From positions 1-64,000 of the forward strand of contig CANNEA010000001.1 of the NCBI GenBank assembly GCA_947503525.1: 64,000 nucleotides of DNA. Reading direction: 5' to 3'. The notes beneath the pieces are model-generated. The model had not been told where the DNA came from, searched no databases, and saw only the letters and a program-made list of their open reading frames with translations. The DNA is from an uncultured Carboxylicivirga sp. Its GTDB lineage: Bacteria; Bacteroidota; Bacteroidia; Bacteroidales; Marinilabiliaceae. Both the position numbers and the translations under genes were made by a program. Shown one piece after another: positions 26,531-36,797 of the stretch (positions are counted from its first letter, which is position 1; every line of letters starts with the position of its first letter).

Positions 26531-27913
26531 CTATATTATCGCTTTGATGTCTGCAATTATTGATTTTGCCAACTCATCAGCCTCTTCCATGGTTTTGGCT
26601 TCAGCATAAATTCGAATGATTGGTTCTGTATTTGATTTTCTTAATTGAACCCATTTTTCTGCAAAGTCGATTTTCAATCCATCAATGTCGTTGATGTTTT
26701 CCTTTGCATATTTAGCTTTAATACTTTCCAAAATACCATCAACATCGATTCCCTCGGTTAATTGAATTTTGTTCTTAGAAATAAAGTATTCCGGATATTT
26801 TGCTCTGAGCTCCGAACATTTTAAGCCACACTTTGCCAAATGAGATAAAAATAAGCCGATTCCTACCAGTGAATCGCGACCATAATGACTAGCCGGATAT
26901 ATCACTCCGCCGTTTCCTTCTCCACCAATCAAGGCTTCAGTTTCCTTCATTTTTGCCACAACATTAACTTCTCCAACAGCAGTTGAAGAATATTCACCAC
27001 CATAATTGCGGGTTACATCTGACAATGCACGCGTTGATGAAAGATTTGAAACAGTATTGCCAATTTTGTGAGATAATAAATAATCAGCTACGGCTACTAA
27101 AGTATATTCCTCACCAAACATTGATCCATCTTCGTTAATGATTGCCAAACGATCAACATCAGGATCAACGACAAATCCAACATCTGCCTTCTTTTCTTTT
27201 ATTGCATTTGCAATGTCGGTTAAATGCTCTGGCAGTGGTTCTGGATTATGTGGAAATTGTCCGTTAGGTTCTGTAAACAGTTCAATGGAATTATTTACGC
27301 CAAGTGCTTTTAATAGTTTTGGAAGCACAATACCACCCACACTATTTACACAATCAATAGCTACAGTGAAATTGGCATTTTTTATGGCCTCAACATCTAC
27401 CATTTCCAAATCCAAAACATGTTGAACGTGTAAATCGGTATATATATCTTTCTCTTCAACTTTACCAAGATCATCTACCTCGGCAAAATCGAAACTTTCA
27501 TCTTCTGCAATCTGAAGTACTTCTGCACCATCTTGTGCCGTTAAGAATTCGCCATTTTCATTAAGAAGTTTTAGCGCATTCCATTGTTTTGGATTATGAC
27601 TTGCAGTTAATATAATTCCCCCTTGAGCTTTTTCTTCCGTTACAGCTATCTCTGTAGTTGGGGTTGTGGCTAAGTCAATGTTAACAACATCAATTCCTAA
27701 GCCTTGTAAGCTACCAATTACAAGGTTTTTCACCATGTCACCAGATATTCTGGCATCCCGTCCAACCACTACTTTTAGTTTGCCATTGTGGCGTTGCTTA
27801 GCCCATTGTCCATAAGCTGATGCGAATTTTACTACATCAAGAGGTGAAAGTCCGTCTCCTACCTTTCCACCAATCGTTCCCCTAATTCCGGAGATTGATT
27901 TAATTAAAGTCAT
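26531..27913 (-). CDS. glmM: Phosphoglucosamine mutase (alpha-D-phosphohexomutase family)
   Basis: A cytoplasmic enzyme that interconverts glucosamine-6- and -1-phosphate for peptidoglycan and lipopolysaccharide precursors. It has the phosphoserine loop GIILTASHNPKQWN (S105), the Mg2+-binding loop VDPDVDRLAI (~249-257), a sugar-binding loop GGEGNGGVIYP and the terminal phosphate-binding segment RKSNTEPIIRIYAEA. The start reads SGIRGTIGG, normal for the family. The sugar loop is closer to the Bacteroidota/archaeal GlmM form than to E. coli GlmM, so a phosphomannomutase or phosphoglucomutase specificity cannot be excluded. Confidence 0.88.
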   Translation of the reverse strand: MTLIKSISGIRGTIGGKVGDGLSPLDVVKFASAYGQWAKQRHNGKLKVVVGRDARISGDMVKNLVIGSLQGLGIDVVNIDLATTPTTEIAVTEEKAQGGIILTASHNPKQWNALKLLNENGEFLTAQDGAEVLQIAEDESFDFAEVDDLGKVEEKDIYTDLHVQHVLDLEMVDVEAIKNANFTVAIDCVNSVGGIVLPKLLKALGVNNSIELFTEPNGQFPHNPEPLPEHLTDIANAIKEKKADVGFVVDPDVDRLAIINEDGSMFGEEYTLVAVADYLLSHKIGNTVSNLSSTRALSDVTRNYGGEYSSTAVGEVNVVAKMKETEALIGGEGNGGVIYPASHYGRDSLVGIGLFLSHLAKCGLKCSELRAKYPEYFISKNKIQLTEGIDVDGILESIKAKYAKENINDIDGLKIDFAEKWVQLRKSNTEPIIRIYAEAKTMEEADELAKSIIADIKAII

Positions 27914-27942
27914 AGAATTGTTAATTTGTTATAGCAGAGCTG

Positions 27943-27973
27943 CAAATTTGATTGATTTTTTTGTAAATGCCAA
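27943..27973 (-). promoter_or_regulatory. Promoter candidate for glmM
   Basis: On the minus strand CAAATTTG (27943-27950) matches the -7 consensus TAnnTTTG in seven of eight bases, and a TTG lies 20 bases upstream in TTGGCATTTAC. The start codon is ~30 bases downstream. Confidence 0.4.
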
Positions 27974-28166
27974 CCTAAACTTGCAAATCCACATTTTAAA
28001 GTGCATTTAAAGTCCGTTTTTTCACCTGAATTTCTTCGTAAAGTGCATAACTCGCTTACTAATGCTAATTATTTATAAATGTAGAGGTTAAATTTTTATT
28101 AAAAGCTGAGGCATGTCATCTGTTTTTTTATCAACTTTGCAAATTCAATAAATATAGACGAAGCAG

Positions 28167-29054
28167 ATGCGTAACGATAAGAGTTTTAAAGGTAAACCGC
28201 GAAGGAATTTTTCCGATAACGAAAATAAAGGAGCAGATAGTAATAAATCAAGAAGATCTGTAAAAAGAGATGAGGTACCTGATTTTTCGCGCAAACCTAA
28301 ATTTAAAAAAGAAAAGGAAGAAAATGTTGTGGTTTCGGATAAAATGCGTTTGAATCGTTTTGTAGCCAATGCGGGTGTTTGCAGTCGACGCGATGCTGAT
28401 GCTTTAATCGCTAAAGGTGAAATTACTGTGAACGGTAAAGTAGTCACTCAAATGGGAGTTAGTGTTACCATGAGTGATGATGTACGTCATAATGGAAAGA
28501 AATTGAACGCCGAAACGAAAATCTATGTTCTTTTAAATAAACCAAAAGACTATGTTACAACTGTTGAGGACAAGCATGCCAAGCGAACTGTGATGGATTT
28601 AGTTGCTGATGCCAGCACAGAACGAATATATCCTGTGGGTCGATTAGATAAACAAACAACAGGTTTGTTGTTAATAACAAATGACGGTGATTTAACTAAA
28701 GTATTAACTCACCCAAAACATCAGGCCAAAAAAATCTATCATGTTTTTCTGGATAAACCTGTTTTTTCGAGCCACATTGACCAACTGGCACAAGGTATCA
28801 CTCTTGAAGATGGACCAGTACATGCCGATGCGGTTAGTTTTGTAGAGAAGGAGGATAAAACGCAGGTAGGTATAGAAATTCATTCAGGACGTAATCGCAT
28901 TGTTCGACGTATGTTTGAACACCTGGGTTATAAGGTCATGAAATTAGATCGTGTGTATTTTGCCGGATTAACTAAACAAGGAATTCCTCGTGGCAAATGG
29001 CGATACCTTAGCCAAAAAGAAATAACAAGACTAAAGGCTGGTTTTGTGAAATAA
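28167..29054 (+). CDS. rluB: Pseudouridine synthase, RsuA/RluB family
   Basis: Isomerises a uridine of ribosomal RNA, most likely in 23S rRNA. A basic, low-complexity N-terminal extension (~1-55, RRNFSDNENKGADSNKSRR) precedes an S4 RNA-binding domain (~58-110, RLNRFVANAGVCSRRDAD). The catalytic domain has D161 in PVGRLDKQTTGLLLITNDGDL and the closing motif GRNRIVRRMFEHLGYKVMKLDR. RluB and RluE/F relatives are hard to separate by eye; RluB fits the S4 domain and the length. The charged extension is common in Bacteroidota rRNA enzymes. Confidence 0.85.
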   Translation: MRNDKSFKGKPRRNFSDNENKGADSNKSRRSVKRDEVPDFSRKPKFKKEKEENVVVSDKMRLNRFVANAGVCSRRDADALIAKGEITVNGKVVTQMGVSVTMSDDVRHNGKKLNAETKIYVLLNKPKDYVTTVEDKHAKRTVMDLVADASTERIYPVGRLDKQTTGLLLITNDGDLTKVLTHPKHQAKKIYHVFLDKPVFSSHIDQLAQGITLEDGPVHADAVSFVEKEDKTQVGIEIHSGRNRIVRRMFEHLGYKVMKLDRVYFAGLTKQGIPRGKWRYLSQKEITRLKAGFVK

Positions 29055-29101
29055 TACCACTGAATACTGGATTATTTTAAAATAAGAATGGTATAGAAAT
29101 C

Positions 29102-29133
29102 AAAAAAGGGCTACGGAAGTGGCTCTTTTTTTG
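29102..29133 (+). terminator. Terminator after the pseudouridine synthase gene
   Basis: AAAAAAGGGCTAC pairs with GTGGCTCTTTTTT with one G-T pair, followed by a T-run. It lies between the synthase and the DUF5686 gene, both on the plus strand. Confidence 0.75.
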
Positions 29134-29167
29134 TATTTTCGATTACGAACAAAGCAATGTCCAATCT

Positions 29168-31555
29168 ATGAGTTTTAAATTTACTAATTTGTTCAGGTTT
29201 GTTGTGTTAACCTTGGGGCTGTTTCTGTGTTCTAATTTTATTAAAGCTCAGGAAATTACAGGGATAGTGATAGACGCTGTTACAGAACAAGCCATTCCTT
29301 TTGTGAATGTTGTGTATGGTGAGCGAGAAGGAACCATAACTGATATTGACGGAAAATTTAAAATTACAGACATTGACGATTTAGATAAACTACAATTTTC
29401 TTGTCTTGGATATTATCAAATTGAACTTCAGGTAGACGAAATTACCCCTTATGTATATGTAGAGCTTCAGCCTTTACAGTATGAGTTGGCTGAAATTAAT
29501 ATTTTGCCTGGTGAGAATCCAGCCATAAGCATAATGCGCAAGGTTATTGAAAATAGCCATCTGCATAATCCCGAACTTTACGATCCATACAGTTGCATCT
29601 TATATCATAAAATGATTGTGGAATATGATCTGCCCAAAGATGTGGCTGAGGAGGAATTACCAAGATTAATGAATAACCTTGGCCTAAGTAAGGATAGTTA
29701 TTTATTACTTTTTGAGTCGGTGTCTGAAAAACGACATCTTAAAAAGGGAGTTGAAAAAGAACGCATAATATCAGGGCGTGTGAGTGGCTTGAAGAATCCT
29801 ACATTGGCCTCGTTTCCTGCATTGCTGCAGCCTTTTTCCTTTTATAATCAATATGTGAAGCTTTTGGATAACAGTTATCTTAATCCGGCTTCAAAGCCTG
29901 GCTTGAATGTGTATAATTACCAATTGCTTGATACTATTGTCGATGCAGATGGAGATTCAATTTATTATATCTCTTATCATCCTAAACGTAATCGTAATTT
30001 CAGAGGAATGACCGGAACTTTTCATGTTCATGGCCCCAGTTCGGCAATAAAGTCTGTTGTGGCTAAAACAACAGGTACATCCAATGGTGTGAGTTTGTTT
30101 ATTCGTCAAAACTATCAGCCTAATGAAAATGGATTGTGGTTTCCAAGTCAGTTAGAAAGTAGTCTGGAATTTGGAAGCAACGGATCTCGAAACGAATTGG
30201 CTTATCCATTCATAGGTAAGGGTAAAAGTTATGTGACAGCCATTAATACCAATCCCGGATATACGGCAAAAGATTTTGACAATATTACCTTAGAGGATGA
30301 ATCGTTTGCTTATGATTCTCCAGATGTTGGTTTATACAGATATGAGCCATTAACAGAAAGAGATTCTCTGACGTATCAGCTCTTAGATAGTCTTGGAAGA
30401 AAAAACCATTTGGATGCAATTATCAATCTCCAAATGTCATTGGTAAAGGGATATATGCCAGTTGGTAAGTTTCAGGTTGATCTACGCCGATTCTTTAATT
30501 ATAACGATTATGAAGGATTCAAAATCGGATTAGGTTTATATACCAGTCCTCGCTTATCACCAAATTTTTCAACAGGAGGATATGTCAACTATGGTTTTGT
30601 TGATAAGGAATGGAAGTATGGAGGCTCATTGTTGGTAACGCCATTTAAAAATAAGGAGGATCGATTTATTATCGATTATAAGGATGATGTTTTTGAAACA
30701 GGTAATTATACCTATTTAGATGGTTCTGAGAAAAATTCCACAGAGTTGTTTCGCGGATTTCTTACTGAAACAATGGACCGAAGCAAGGTTTTTAAGATAG
30801 GTGCTGAGTTTCGTTTTCTGAAATACTTTAAAATGGGTGCTTATTATCGTCAGGCTGAAGTAGACCCAAGAAAAGCATATAAATTCCTGGATACGGATCA
30901 ATTAGCTACAGCTTTTGATTTTCAGGAAGCGGAAATAAAACTAAAGTGGGCACATCGTGAAACGTTTACCAATTCTGCACTCGGATTGCTTTCTGAAGGA
31001 ACAAGCTTTCCGAAAGTATGGTTGAACGGGGTCTATGGTAGCGGGGATCAGGATGGTAGTTTCGAGTACCAAAAGCTGGAAGGTCAGATAGAGAAAACTT
31101 TTTACTATCCTAATGCCATGTATACCACATTGCGTGTGCAGGGAGCTAAATTATATGGCGACTATCCAAGTACCTTTTTGTATAGCGCATTAGGTACTTA
31201 TAAGAGCTTCACTGTTTTTATTCCCAATAGCTTTGGTACAATGCGTTTGAATGAATTTGCAGCAGATCAATTTACTGCAGTTTACTTTAGTCACGGCATG
31301 CCTTTGTCATTAAACACCAACCGCAGAGTTAAGCCGGAAATAGTGTTAATGAGTAATGCGGCATGGGGAGATGCGACTCAGGATGTAAATTCATTTGAAA
31401 GAGGCTATTATGAATCCGGTGTGTATCTAAAGAATTTACTATCCAGCTTTATTTTTCAATATGGCTTGTCGGTGCATTACCGATACGGTGCATACAGATT
31501 GGATGAACCTATAGATAATTGGGCCTTTAAGCTAGGTTTGGAAGTCGTTTTTTAA
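29168..31555 (+). CDS. DUF5686 protein with carboxypeptidase-regulatory-like domain
   Basis: A secreted outer-membrane protein typical of Bacteroidota. After the signal peptide (~1-28, cleavage near FIKAQE) comes a CarboxypepD_reg domain (~30-115, GIVIDAVTEQAIPFVNVVYGEREGTITDIDGKF split over the repeat-like beta strands). Then follows the DUF5686 region, with SIMRKVIENSHLHNPELYDPYSC near the start and a long beta-barrel-like C-terminus ending in aromatic VVF. It probably forms an outer-membrane barrel; the cargo or role is unknown. A paralogue of similar plan lies at 36798-39455. It precedes an MFS gene by about 50 bp. Confidence 0.85.
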   Translation: MSFKFTNLFRFVVLTLGLFLCSNFIKAQEITGIVIDAVTEQAIPFVNVVYGEREGTITDIDGKFKITDIDDLDKLQFSCLGYYQIELQVDEITPYVYVELQPLQYELAEINILPGENPAISIMRKVIENSHLHNPELYDPYSCILYHKMIVEYDLPKDVAEEELPRLMNNLGLSKDSYLLLFESVSEKRHLKKGVEKERIISGRVSGLKNPTLASFPALLQPFSFYNQYVKLLDNSYLNPASKPGLNVYNYQLLDTIVDADGDSIYYISYHPKRNRNFRGMTGTFHVHGPSSAIKSVVAKTTGTSNGVSLFIRQNYQPNENGLWFPSQLESSLEFGSNGSRNELAYPFIGKGKSYVTAINTNPGYTAKDFDNITLEDESFAYDSPDVGLYRYEPLTERDSLTYQLLDSLGRKNHLDAIINLQMSLVKGYMPVGKFQVDLRRFFNYNDYEGFKIGLGLYTSPRLSPNFSTGGYVNYGFVDKEWKYGGSLLVTPFKNKEDRFIIDYKDDVFETGNYTYLDGSEKNSTELFRGFLTETMDRSKVFKIGAEFRFLKYFKMGAYYRQAEVDPRKAYKFLDTDQLATAFDFQEAEIKLKWAHRETFTNSALGLLSEGTSFPKVWLNGVYGSGDQDGSFEYQKLEGQIEKTFYYPNAMYTTLRVQGAKLYGDYPSTFLYSALGTYKSFTVFIPNSFGTMRLNEFAADQFTAVYFSHGMPLSLNTNRRVKPEIVLMSNAAWGDATQDVNSFERGYYESGVYLKNLLSSFIFQYGLSVHYRYGAYRLDEPIDNWAFKLGLEVVF

Positions 31556-31606
31556 TTTTATTAGAAGAGTCAAAAACTGCATATACACCTAAACAGGTAT
31601 CAGAGT

Positions 31607-32851
31607 TTGAAAAAATCAATTGTTAAGAAGTATGTTGCCTTATTGGCACTGGTATTGGCTGGAGAAACTATTTTCTTTTTGCCTTTTGTACTGGCTCGTA
31701 TTTTTCGTCCAAGCTTGCTGCTGGTCTTTGATATAACTAATGTTGAGCTAGGTGCTTATTTTTCGGTTTATGGTGTGGTGGCCATGTTTGCTTATGTTAT
31801 TGGTGGTCCTTTAGCCGACCGTTATGAGCCGAGAAAACTAATGGCATCGGCTTTATGGCTAACTGCTCTTGGTGGCTTTATGATGAGCTTTATAAAATCC
31901 GGAAGCTTACTGCCTTTTATTTATGGATTCTGGGGATTAACCACCATTATGTTGTTTTGGGCCGCGATGTTAAAGGCCACCAGGGAGTGGGGTGGTGATG
32001 GTTTTCAAGGCCGTGCGTTTGGTTGGTTAGAAGGAGGCAGAGGATTAACCGCAGCTTTGATCGGTTCAATGGCCTTGGCAATATTTGCCTGGTATGTTCC
32101 TGATGAAAGCTTGATTGGTGATCAGGAAAGGATATTTGCTTTTCGCAAGGTGATTCTTTCTGTTTCAATATTCACCACTCTTATTGGGATGCTGGTCTGG
32201 TGGTTTGTTCCGCAAAGCAAAAACAATTATAAGTCAGAGGGTATTCAAATCGGTCAGATAAAAGATCTGGCCAAAAAAACTGAACTTTGGCTTTTGGCCA
32301 TTATTATCGTATGTGCCTATGTAGGTTATAAAATTACGGATGACTTCTCATTATATGCCAAAGAGGTGCTTGGTTTTAACGAGCTTGATGCGGCTGGTGT
32401 TGGAACATCGGCACTATGGGTTAGGGCAGGAGTAGCTATTCTTGCCGGATGGCTGGCCGACAAAACACGATTGATTTCAATCATCATATATGCATTTGCA
32501 CTTTCTTGTCTAGGCGCAGTAGTTGTTGCTCTGGCCTGGTTAGAGCTTATGGCCGGAATGGCCCTTTTAAACTTGTTAATGATCATGCTGGGTATTTACT
32601 CAGTACGAGCCCTGTATTTTGCATTGGTTCATGAATCTAAAATCCCAATGCATCTTACCGGAACGGCTATTGGATTAATATCCTTAATTGGTTTTACACC
32701 CGATGTATTTATGAGTCCCTGGATGGGCTATTTACTGGATAATAATCCCGGGAGGCAAGGTCACCACCATGTATTTATTGTGCTTGCCGGGTTTTCTGCA
32801 ATTGGATTTTTAATGGCTTTAATGTTACAAAAAAGGCTGCCTAAAAGTTAG
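31607..32851 (+). CDS. MFS transporter
   Basis: A 12-helix major facilitator of 414 residues. The A-motif-like GGPLADRYEPRKLMASALWL lies between helices 2 and 3, and the second half has GWLADKTRLISIIIYAFALS. The start is a TTG: no ATG lies in frame upstream before a stop at 31562, and the first membrane helix needs the residues encoded here. A trace of coding on the plus strand is shared with no shorter candidate. The substrate is unknown. It follows the DUF5686 gene by 51 bp and may be its operon partner. Confidence 0.85.
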   Translation: MKKSIVKKYVALLALVLAGETIFFLPFVLARIFRPSLLLVFDITNVELGAYFSVYGVVAMFAYVIGGPLADRYEPRKLMASALWLTALGGFMMSFIKSGSLLPFIYGFWGLTTIMLFWAAMLKATREWGGDGFQGRAFGWLEGGRGLTAALIGSMALAIFAWYVPDESLIGDQERIFAFRKVILSVSIFTTLIGMLVWWFVPQSKNNYKSEGIQIGQIKDLAKKTELWLLAIIIVCAYVGYKITDDFSLYAKEVLGFNELDAAGVGTSALWVRAGVAILAGWLADKTRLISIIIYAFALSCLGAVVVALAWLELMAGMALLNLLMIMLGIYSVRALYFALVHESKIPMHLTGTAIGLISLIGFTPDVFMSPWMGYLLDNNPGRQGHHHVFIVLAGFSAIGFLMALMLQKRLPKS

Positions 32852-32860
32852 ACAGCCCTT
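32829..32860 (-). terminator. Terminator between convergent MFS and valS genes
   Basis: GGCTGCCTAA (32835-32844) pairs with TTAGACAGCC (32848-32857), one mismatch. The minus strand has a T6 run after the stem, so it mainly ends valS. It overlaps the last codons of the MFS gene. Confidence 0.7.
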
Positions 32861-32878
32861 ATATAATGTTATTATAAA

Positions 32879-35491
32879 TTACTTTTCTAAGCGAGCAATA
32901 CTTTCAGTTAAAGTCTTGATCTTAGCTTCTGCATCGGCTTGTTTCTGACGCTCTTTGGCTACAACAGCTTCAGGCGCACTTCCCACAAATCGTTCATTAC
33001 CTAACTTCTTCATTACTCCTTTTAAGAAACCTTCCTGATGTGTCAGTTCTTTCTTTAGCTTTTCCAGTTCGGCTTCAACATCAATCAGTCCTTCCATTGG
33101 TACAAAGTACTCATTGGTGCGTGCCATAAACGATACAGCTCCTTCGGTTTTCTCGCTCACCATTGTTAGTTCACTGATATTCGCCAGCTTCACCAACAAA
33201 GAATCGAAATCAGCAGAATAGTTATTATCACCAAGGATATTCAATTTCAATGAATCCTTCATTGGAATATTTTTCTCCTTACGAACCGTTCGAACGCCAC
33301 CAACAGCTTCTTTTAGTATTTCAAACTTATCCAAGAGACTGGCATCAGCTCCTGAAACAGTTGGCATGTCAGCTAGCATAATGCTTTCGCCTTCTTTGCG
33401 CTCTTCCAATGCTTGCCATAATTCTTCTGATATGAATGGCATAAACGGATGAAGTATGCGAAGCATTTTGTCAAAGAACTCCAATGTTGCTTTATAAGTA
33501 GCCGCATCCAAAGGTTTTTGATAAGCCGGTTTGATGGCTTCCAAATACCAGGATGAGAACTCTTGCCAGAACACAGTATAAACCGTCATTAATGCATCTG
33601 ATATACGGTACTTGCTAAAGTGATCATTTAATATCTCAATGGTCTGATCCAGCTTTGCATCATACCAGGCGATTGCTTTTTTAGCAGATTCAGGCTGTTC
33701 GATATTTTCATCAATTTCCCATCCTTTAACCAAACGGAAAGCATTCCATATCTTATTGGCAAAGTTACGTCCCTGCTCTGGTTGGCTTTCATCAAATAAC
33801 AAATCACCACCAGCAGGTGAGCAAAACAACATTCCAATACGAACGCTGTCGGCACCATATTTGGCAATTAAATCCAATGGATCAGGAGAGTTACCTAATG
33901 ACTTCGACATCTTGCGGCGTTGTTTATCACGCACCATACCTGTGAAGTATACATTCTTGAAAGGTAATTCTCCTTTAAACTCATAACCCGCTATGATCAT
34001 ACGAGCTACCCAAAAGAATATAATATCATGACCAGTTACCAAATCAGATGTTGGATAATAATAGGCCAGATCTTCGGGTTTTTCAAAGCCGGTAATGGGC
34101 AACAACCATGAAGAAGCCCATGTATCCAGAACATCAGCATCCTGACGAAGATCGGCTGCCGTTAAGTTGGCATTGCCCGACTTTTCTTTGGCCATAGTCA
34201 ATGCCTTCTCTTTGGATTCAGCAACTACAAAAGTTCCATCTTCAAGATAGTATACAGGTATCTGATGTCCCCAATATAACTGACGCGATACACACCAGTC
34301 CTTTACATTCTCCATCCAATGACGGAATACATTTTTGAATTTTGGAGGATGGAACTGAACGGTGTCGTTCATTACATTTTTCAAAGCAGGCTTCGAAATT
34401 TCATCCATCTTTAAATACCATTGTGCCGATAGCTTTGGCTCAATAGCTACATGAGTACGTTCTGAGAATCCTACTTTATTGTTATAATCTTCAATCTTAA
34501 CAATGTTTCCGGCCTCTTCCAATACAGGAATTATCTTTTTACGAACATCAAAACGATCTTCACCAACAAATAATTCGGCAGCCTCACTAAGCGTTCCGTT
34601 GTCGTTAAAAATATCAATGACCTTAAGATTATGCTTCATGCCAATCTCGTAGTCATTTACATCGTGAGCAGGTGTGATTTTCAGACAACCTGTACCAAAC
34701 TCCATATCTACATAATTGTCCTCAATAATAGGAACCAAACGGTTAACCAAAGGAACAATTACTTTTTTGCCTTTCAGGTGAGTGAAACGCTCATCATCGG
34801 GATGTATACAAACCGCGGTATCACCCAATATGGTTTCAGGACGAGTTGTAGCAATAGTTACGTACTCATCACTACCTTCAATTTTATAACGCAGGTAATA
34901 GAGTTTACCTTGTTTTTCTTTGTAAATAACTTCTTCGTCAGAAAGAGCAGTCAAGGCAGCAGGATCCCAGTTTACCATGCGTACACCGCGATAAATCAAG
35001 CCTTTTTCGTATAAGTCAACAAATGATTTGATCACACCTTCAGAGCGATCTTCATCCATGGTGAAATAGCTACGATCCCAATCAGCCGAAGCACCCATTT
35101 TCTGTAACTGCTTTAAGATGATGCCACCATATTCGTCGGTCCACTCATAAGCATGCTTCAGGAATTCGTCACGGCTCAGGTCCTTTTTGTCAATCCCACG
35201 TTCTTTTAACCTATTCACAACCTTAGCTTCAGTTGCAATAGAGGCGTGGTCGGTTCCTGGTACCCAGCAAGCATTTTTTCCCATCATGCGCGCACGACGA
35301 ATTAAAATATCCTGAATGGTATTGTTAAGCATGTGACCCATATGCAAGACACCGGTGACATTAGGTGGAGGCATTAATATTGTATATGGCTCACGATCAT
35401 TCGGTTCTGAATGAAATAATTTGTTATCCATCCAGTACTTATACCACTTGTCTTCAGTTGCAGATGGGCTATACTTGCTTGCAATTTCCAT
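32879..35491 (-). CDS. valS: Valyl-tRNA synthetase
   Basis: Charges tRNA-Val; class I synthetase of 870 residues. It has the HIGH-type motif HMGH at 50-53 in [15 protein letters not shown], the editing domain with [18 protein letters not shown], the KMSKS motif at 527-531 in [12 protein letters not shown], a tRNA-anticodon-binding region, and a C-terminal coiled-coil arm (~800-870). Length, motifs and order match the family fully. It is transcribed alone with its own terminator. Confidence 0.98.
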   Translation of the reverse strand: MEIASKYSPSATEDKWYKYWMDNKLFHSEPNDREPYTILMPPPNVTGVLHMGHMLNNTIQDILIRRARMMGKNACWVPGTDHASIATEAKVVNRLKERGIDKKDLSRDEFLKHAYEWTDEYGGIILKQLQKMGASADWDRSYFTMDEDRSEGVIKSFVDLYEKGLIYRGVRMVNWDPAALTALSDEEVIYKEKQGKLYYLRYKIEGSDEYVTIATTRPETILGDTAVCIHPDDERFTHLKGKKVIVPLVNRLVPIIEDNYVDMEFGTGCLKITPAHDVNDYEIGMKHNLKVIDIFNDNGTLSEAAELFVGEDRFDVRKKIIPVLEEAGNIVKIEDYNNKVGFSERTHVAIEPKLSAQWYLKMDEISKPALKNVMNDTVQFHPPKFKNVFRHWMENVKDWCVSRQLYWGHQIPVYYLEDGTFVVAESKEKALTMAKEKSGNANLTAADLRQDADVLDTWASSWLLPITGFEKPEDLAYYYPTSDLVTGHDIIFFWVARMIIAGYEFKGELPFKNVYFTGMVRDKQRRKMSKSLGNSPDPLDLIAKYGADSVRIGMLFCSPAGGDLLFDESQPEQGRNFANKIWNAFRLVKGWEIDENIEQPESAKKAIAWYDAKLDQTIEILNDHFSKYRISDALMTVYTVFWQEFSSWYLEAIKPAYQKPLDAATYKATLEFFDKMLRILHPFMPFISEELWQALEERKEGESIMLADMPTVSGADASLLDKFEILKEAVGGVRTVRKEKNIPMKDSLKLNILGDNNYSADFDSLLVKLANISELTMVSEKTEGAVSFMARTNEYFVPMEGLIDVEAELEKLKKELTHQEGFLKGVMKKLGNERFVGSAPEAVVAKERQKQADAEAKIKTLTESIARLEK

Positions 35492-35533
35492 GATTAATTC
35501 TTCTACTTATAATGTGCTTTCTAAATAAGAATG

Positions 35534-35541
35534 CAAAAGTA
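35534..35541 (-). promoter_or_regulatory. Promoter candidate (-7 box) for valS
   Basis: On the minus strand TACTTTTG fits TAnnTTTG exactly, ~43 bases upstream of the valS start codon. A TTTG lies 22 bases further upstream, slightly longer than the usual spacing. Confidence 0.45.
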
Positions 35542-35653
35542 AGAAAAAACTGTATTAATTTATCAAATAGCTAATGATGTAGCTGATCTATTTGATAAAT
35601 TATTAAGGATGTCTAAAGTAAAATATTGATTTGTGAATTAGGCAGCTACTGAT

Positions 35654-36580
35654 TTATGGCTTTCTCGTCTTGTCAGATTTGGATAACATGATCAACAGAA
35701 TTCCTGATATCACAATGCATGTACCAATGATTTGATAAAGGCTAACCTTTTCTCCCAAAAAGATTGCTGCCAGAATTATTGTACTAACAGGTCCTAAACT
35801 ACCAATAATAGCCACATTTGAGGCTCCAATTCTCTTAATGGCTTCCGACAATAAGAATGATGGGATGATGGTGCTGAAAATGGCCATGGCAGCCCCCAAT
35901 AAATAGACTTGCGGATGCAAATGAAAAACCTCAGCATCTCCACCTTTAATCAAGTAATGAATAATAACTGAAGTACAAGAAACAATCATGGCATAGGCTG
36001 TAAATCGTACTGAACCAATTCGGGGAATGAGATCTCCACTGCCGACTAAATAAATAGCATAACTCAGAGCACTGCCAAATATTAAAATTACTCCCAAAGG
36101 AATGTTACCTTGAACTTCAGCCAGTGAAGCATATTTATAGAAGGCAACAAAGACTCCAACATAGGTGATAAGTATAGCTCCTAATTGTTGTTTGCTAATC
36201 TTTTTTTTAAGTGCAAGAGAAGAAATGATGACAACTAAAGTGGGATAAACAAAAAGAATCAAGCGCTCCATACCTGCACTTAGATGCTTTAAACCTTCAA
36301 AGTCGAGATAGCTGGCTAAATAGTAACCCATAAATCCCAGGGCAATTAAAGCATAATAGTCTCTGGCCTTCAATCTGGTCCTTTTGCTTTTCGATACTTC
36401 TACAAAGGCAATAATGATATAAACGGGCAGGGCAAAGCTCATTCGAAGTAGTAACAAGCTGACTGAATCCACCTGATAGGCATATGCCAGCTTGACCAAA
36501 ACAGCCTTGGCTGAAAACATAATTACCCCCAAGGCCGCCATTAGACCTGCTACTATTAATTGATGTTTTTTTAATTGCAT
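35654..36580 (-). CDS. EamA/DMT-family transporter
   Basis: A ten-helix drug/metabolite-family permease of 308 residues made of two EamA repeats. The first spans ~8-145 (VIMFSAKAVLVKLAYAYQVDSV near the start, GLKHLSAGMERLILFVYP). The second spans ~160-300 (SYAIYLVGSGDLI, AIKRIGASNVAIIGSLGPVSTIILA). Substrate and direction are unknown. It is a single-gene unit. Confidence 0.9.
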   Translation of the reverse strand: MQLKKHQLIVAGLMAALGVIMFSAKAVLVKLAYAYQVDSVSLLLLRMSFALPVYIIIAFVEVSKSKRTRLKARDYYALIALGFMGYYLASYLDFEGLKHLSAGMERLILFVYPTLVVIISSLALKKKISKQQLGAILITYVGVFVAFYKYASLAEVQGNIPLGVILIFGSALSYAIYLVGSGDLIPRIGSVRFTAYAMIVSCTSVIIHYLIKGGDAEVFHLHPQVYLLGAAMAIFSTIIPSFLLSEAIKRIGASNVAIIGSLGPVSTIILAAIFLGEKVSLYQIIGTCIVISGILLIMLSKSDKTRKP

Positions 36581-36591
36581 ACATAGAAAAT

Positions 36592-36624
36592 AAAAAACCT
36601 TCCTTAAACAGAATTAAGGAAGGT
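36592..36624 (-). terminator. Terminator of the second DUF5686 gene
   Basis: ACCTTCCTTAA (36597-36607) pairs perfectly with TTAAGGAAGGT (36614-36624), and the minus strand has T6 after the stem. It lies ~175 bp downstream of the DUF5686 stop and just upstream of the transporter start. Confidence 0.75.
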
Positions 36625-36797
36625 CTATATCAAAAATATTTTTTATCACATTCTAATACACTATACCAACCTTGAAAACCTCAAGAGCCAAAGCTGCCAT
36701 TTTGTATTCTTATGTGAATTGTTGACCATCATGTAACAAAGATATGAATTATCAAAAATTAAACTACAAGCAAACACTCCTTTCTGTACAATATGTA

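Noticed and set aside
28145-28447. 100-codon minus-strand frame over the pseudouridine synthase start
   Set aside because: It is a shadow of the low-complexity N-terminal extension of the plus-strand gene.
34631-35014. 127-codon plus-strand frame inside valS
   Set aside because: It is opposite a highly conserved housekeeping gene and its sequence looks non-protein-like.
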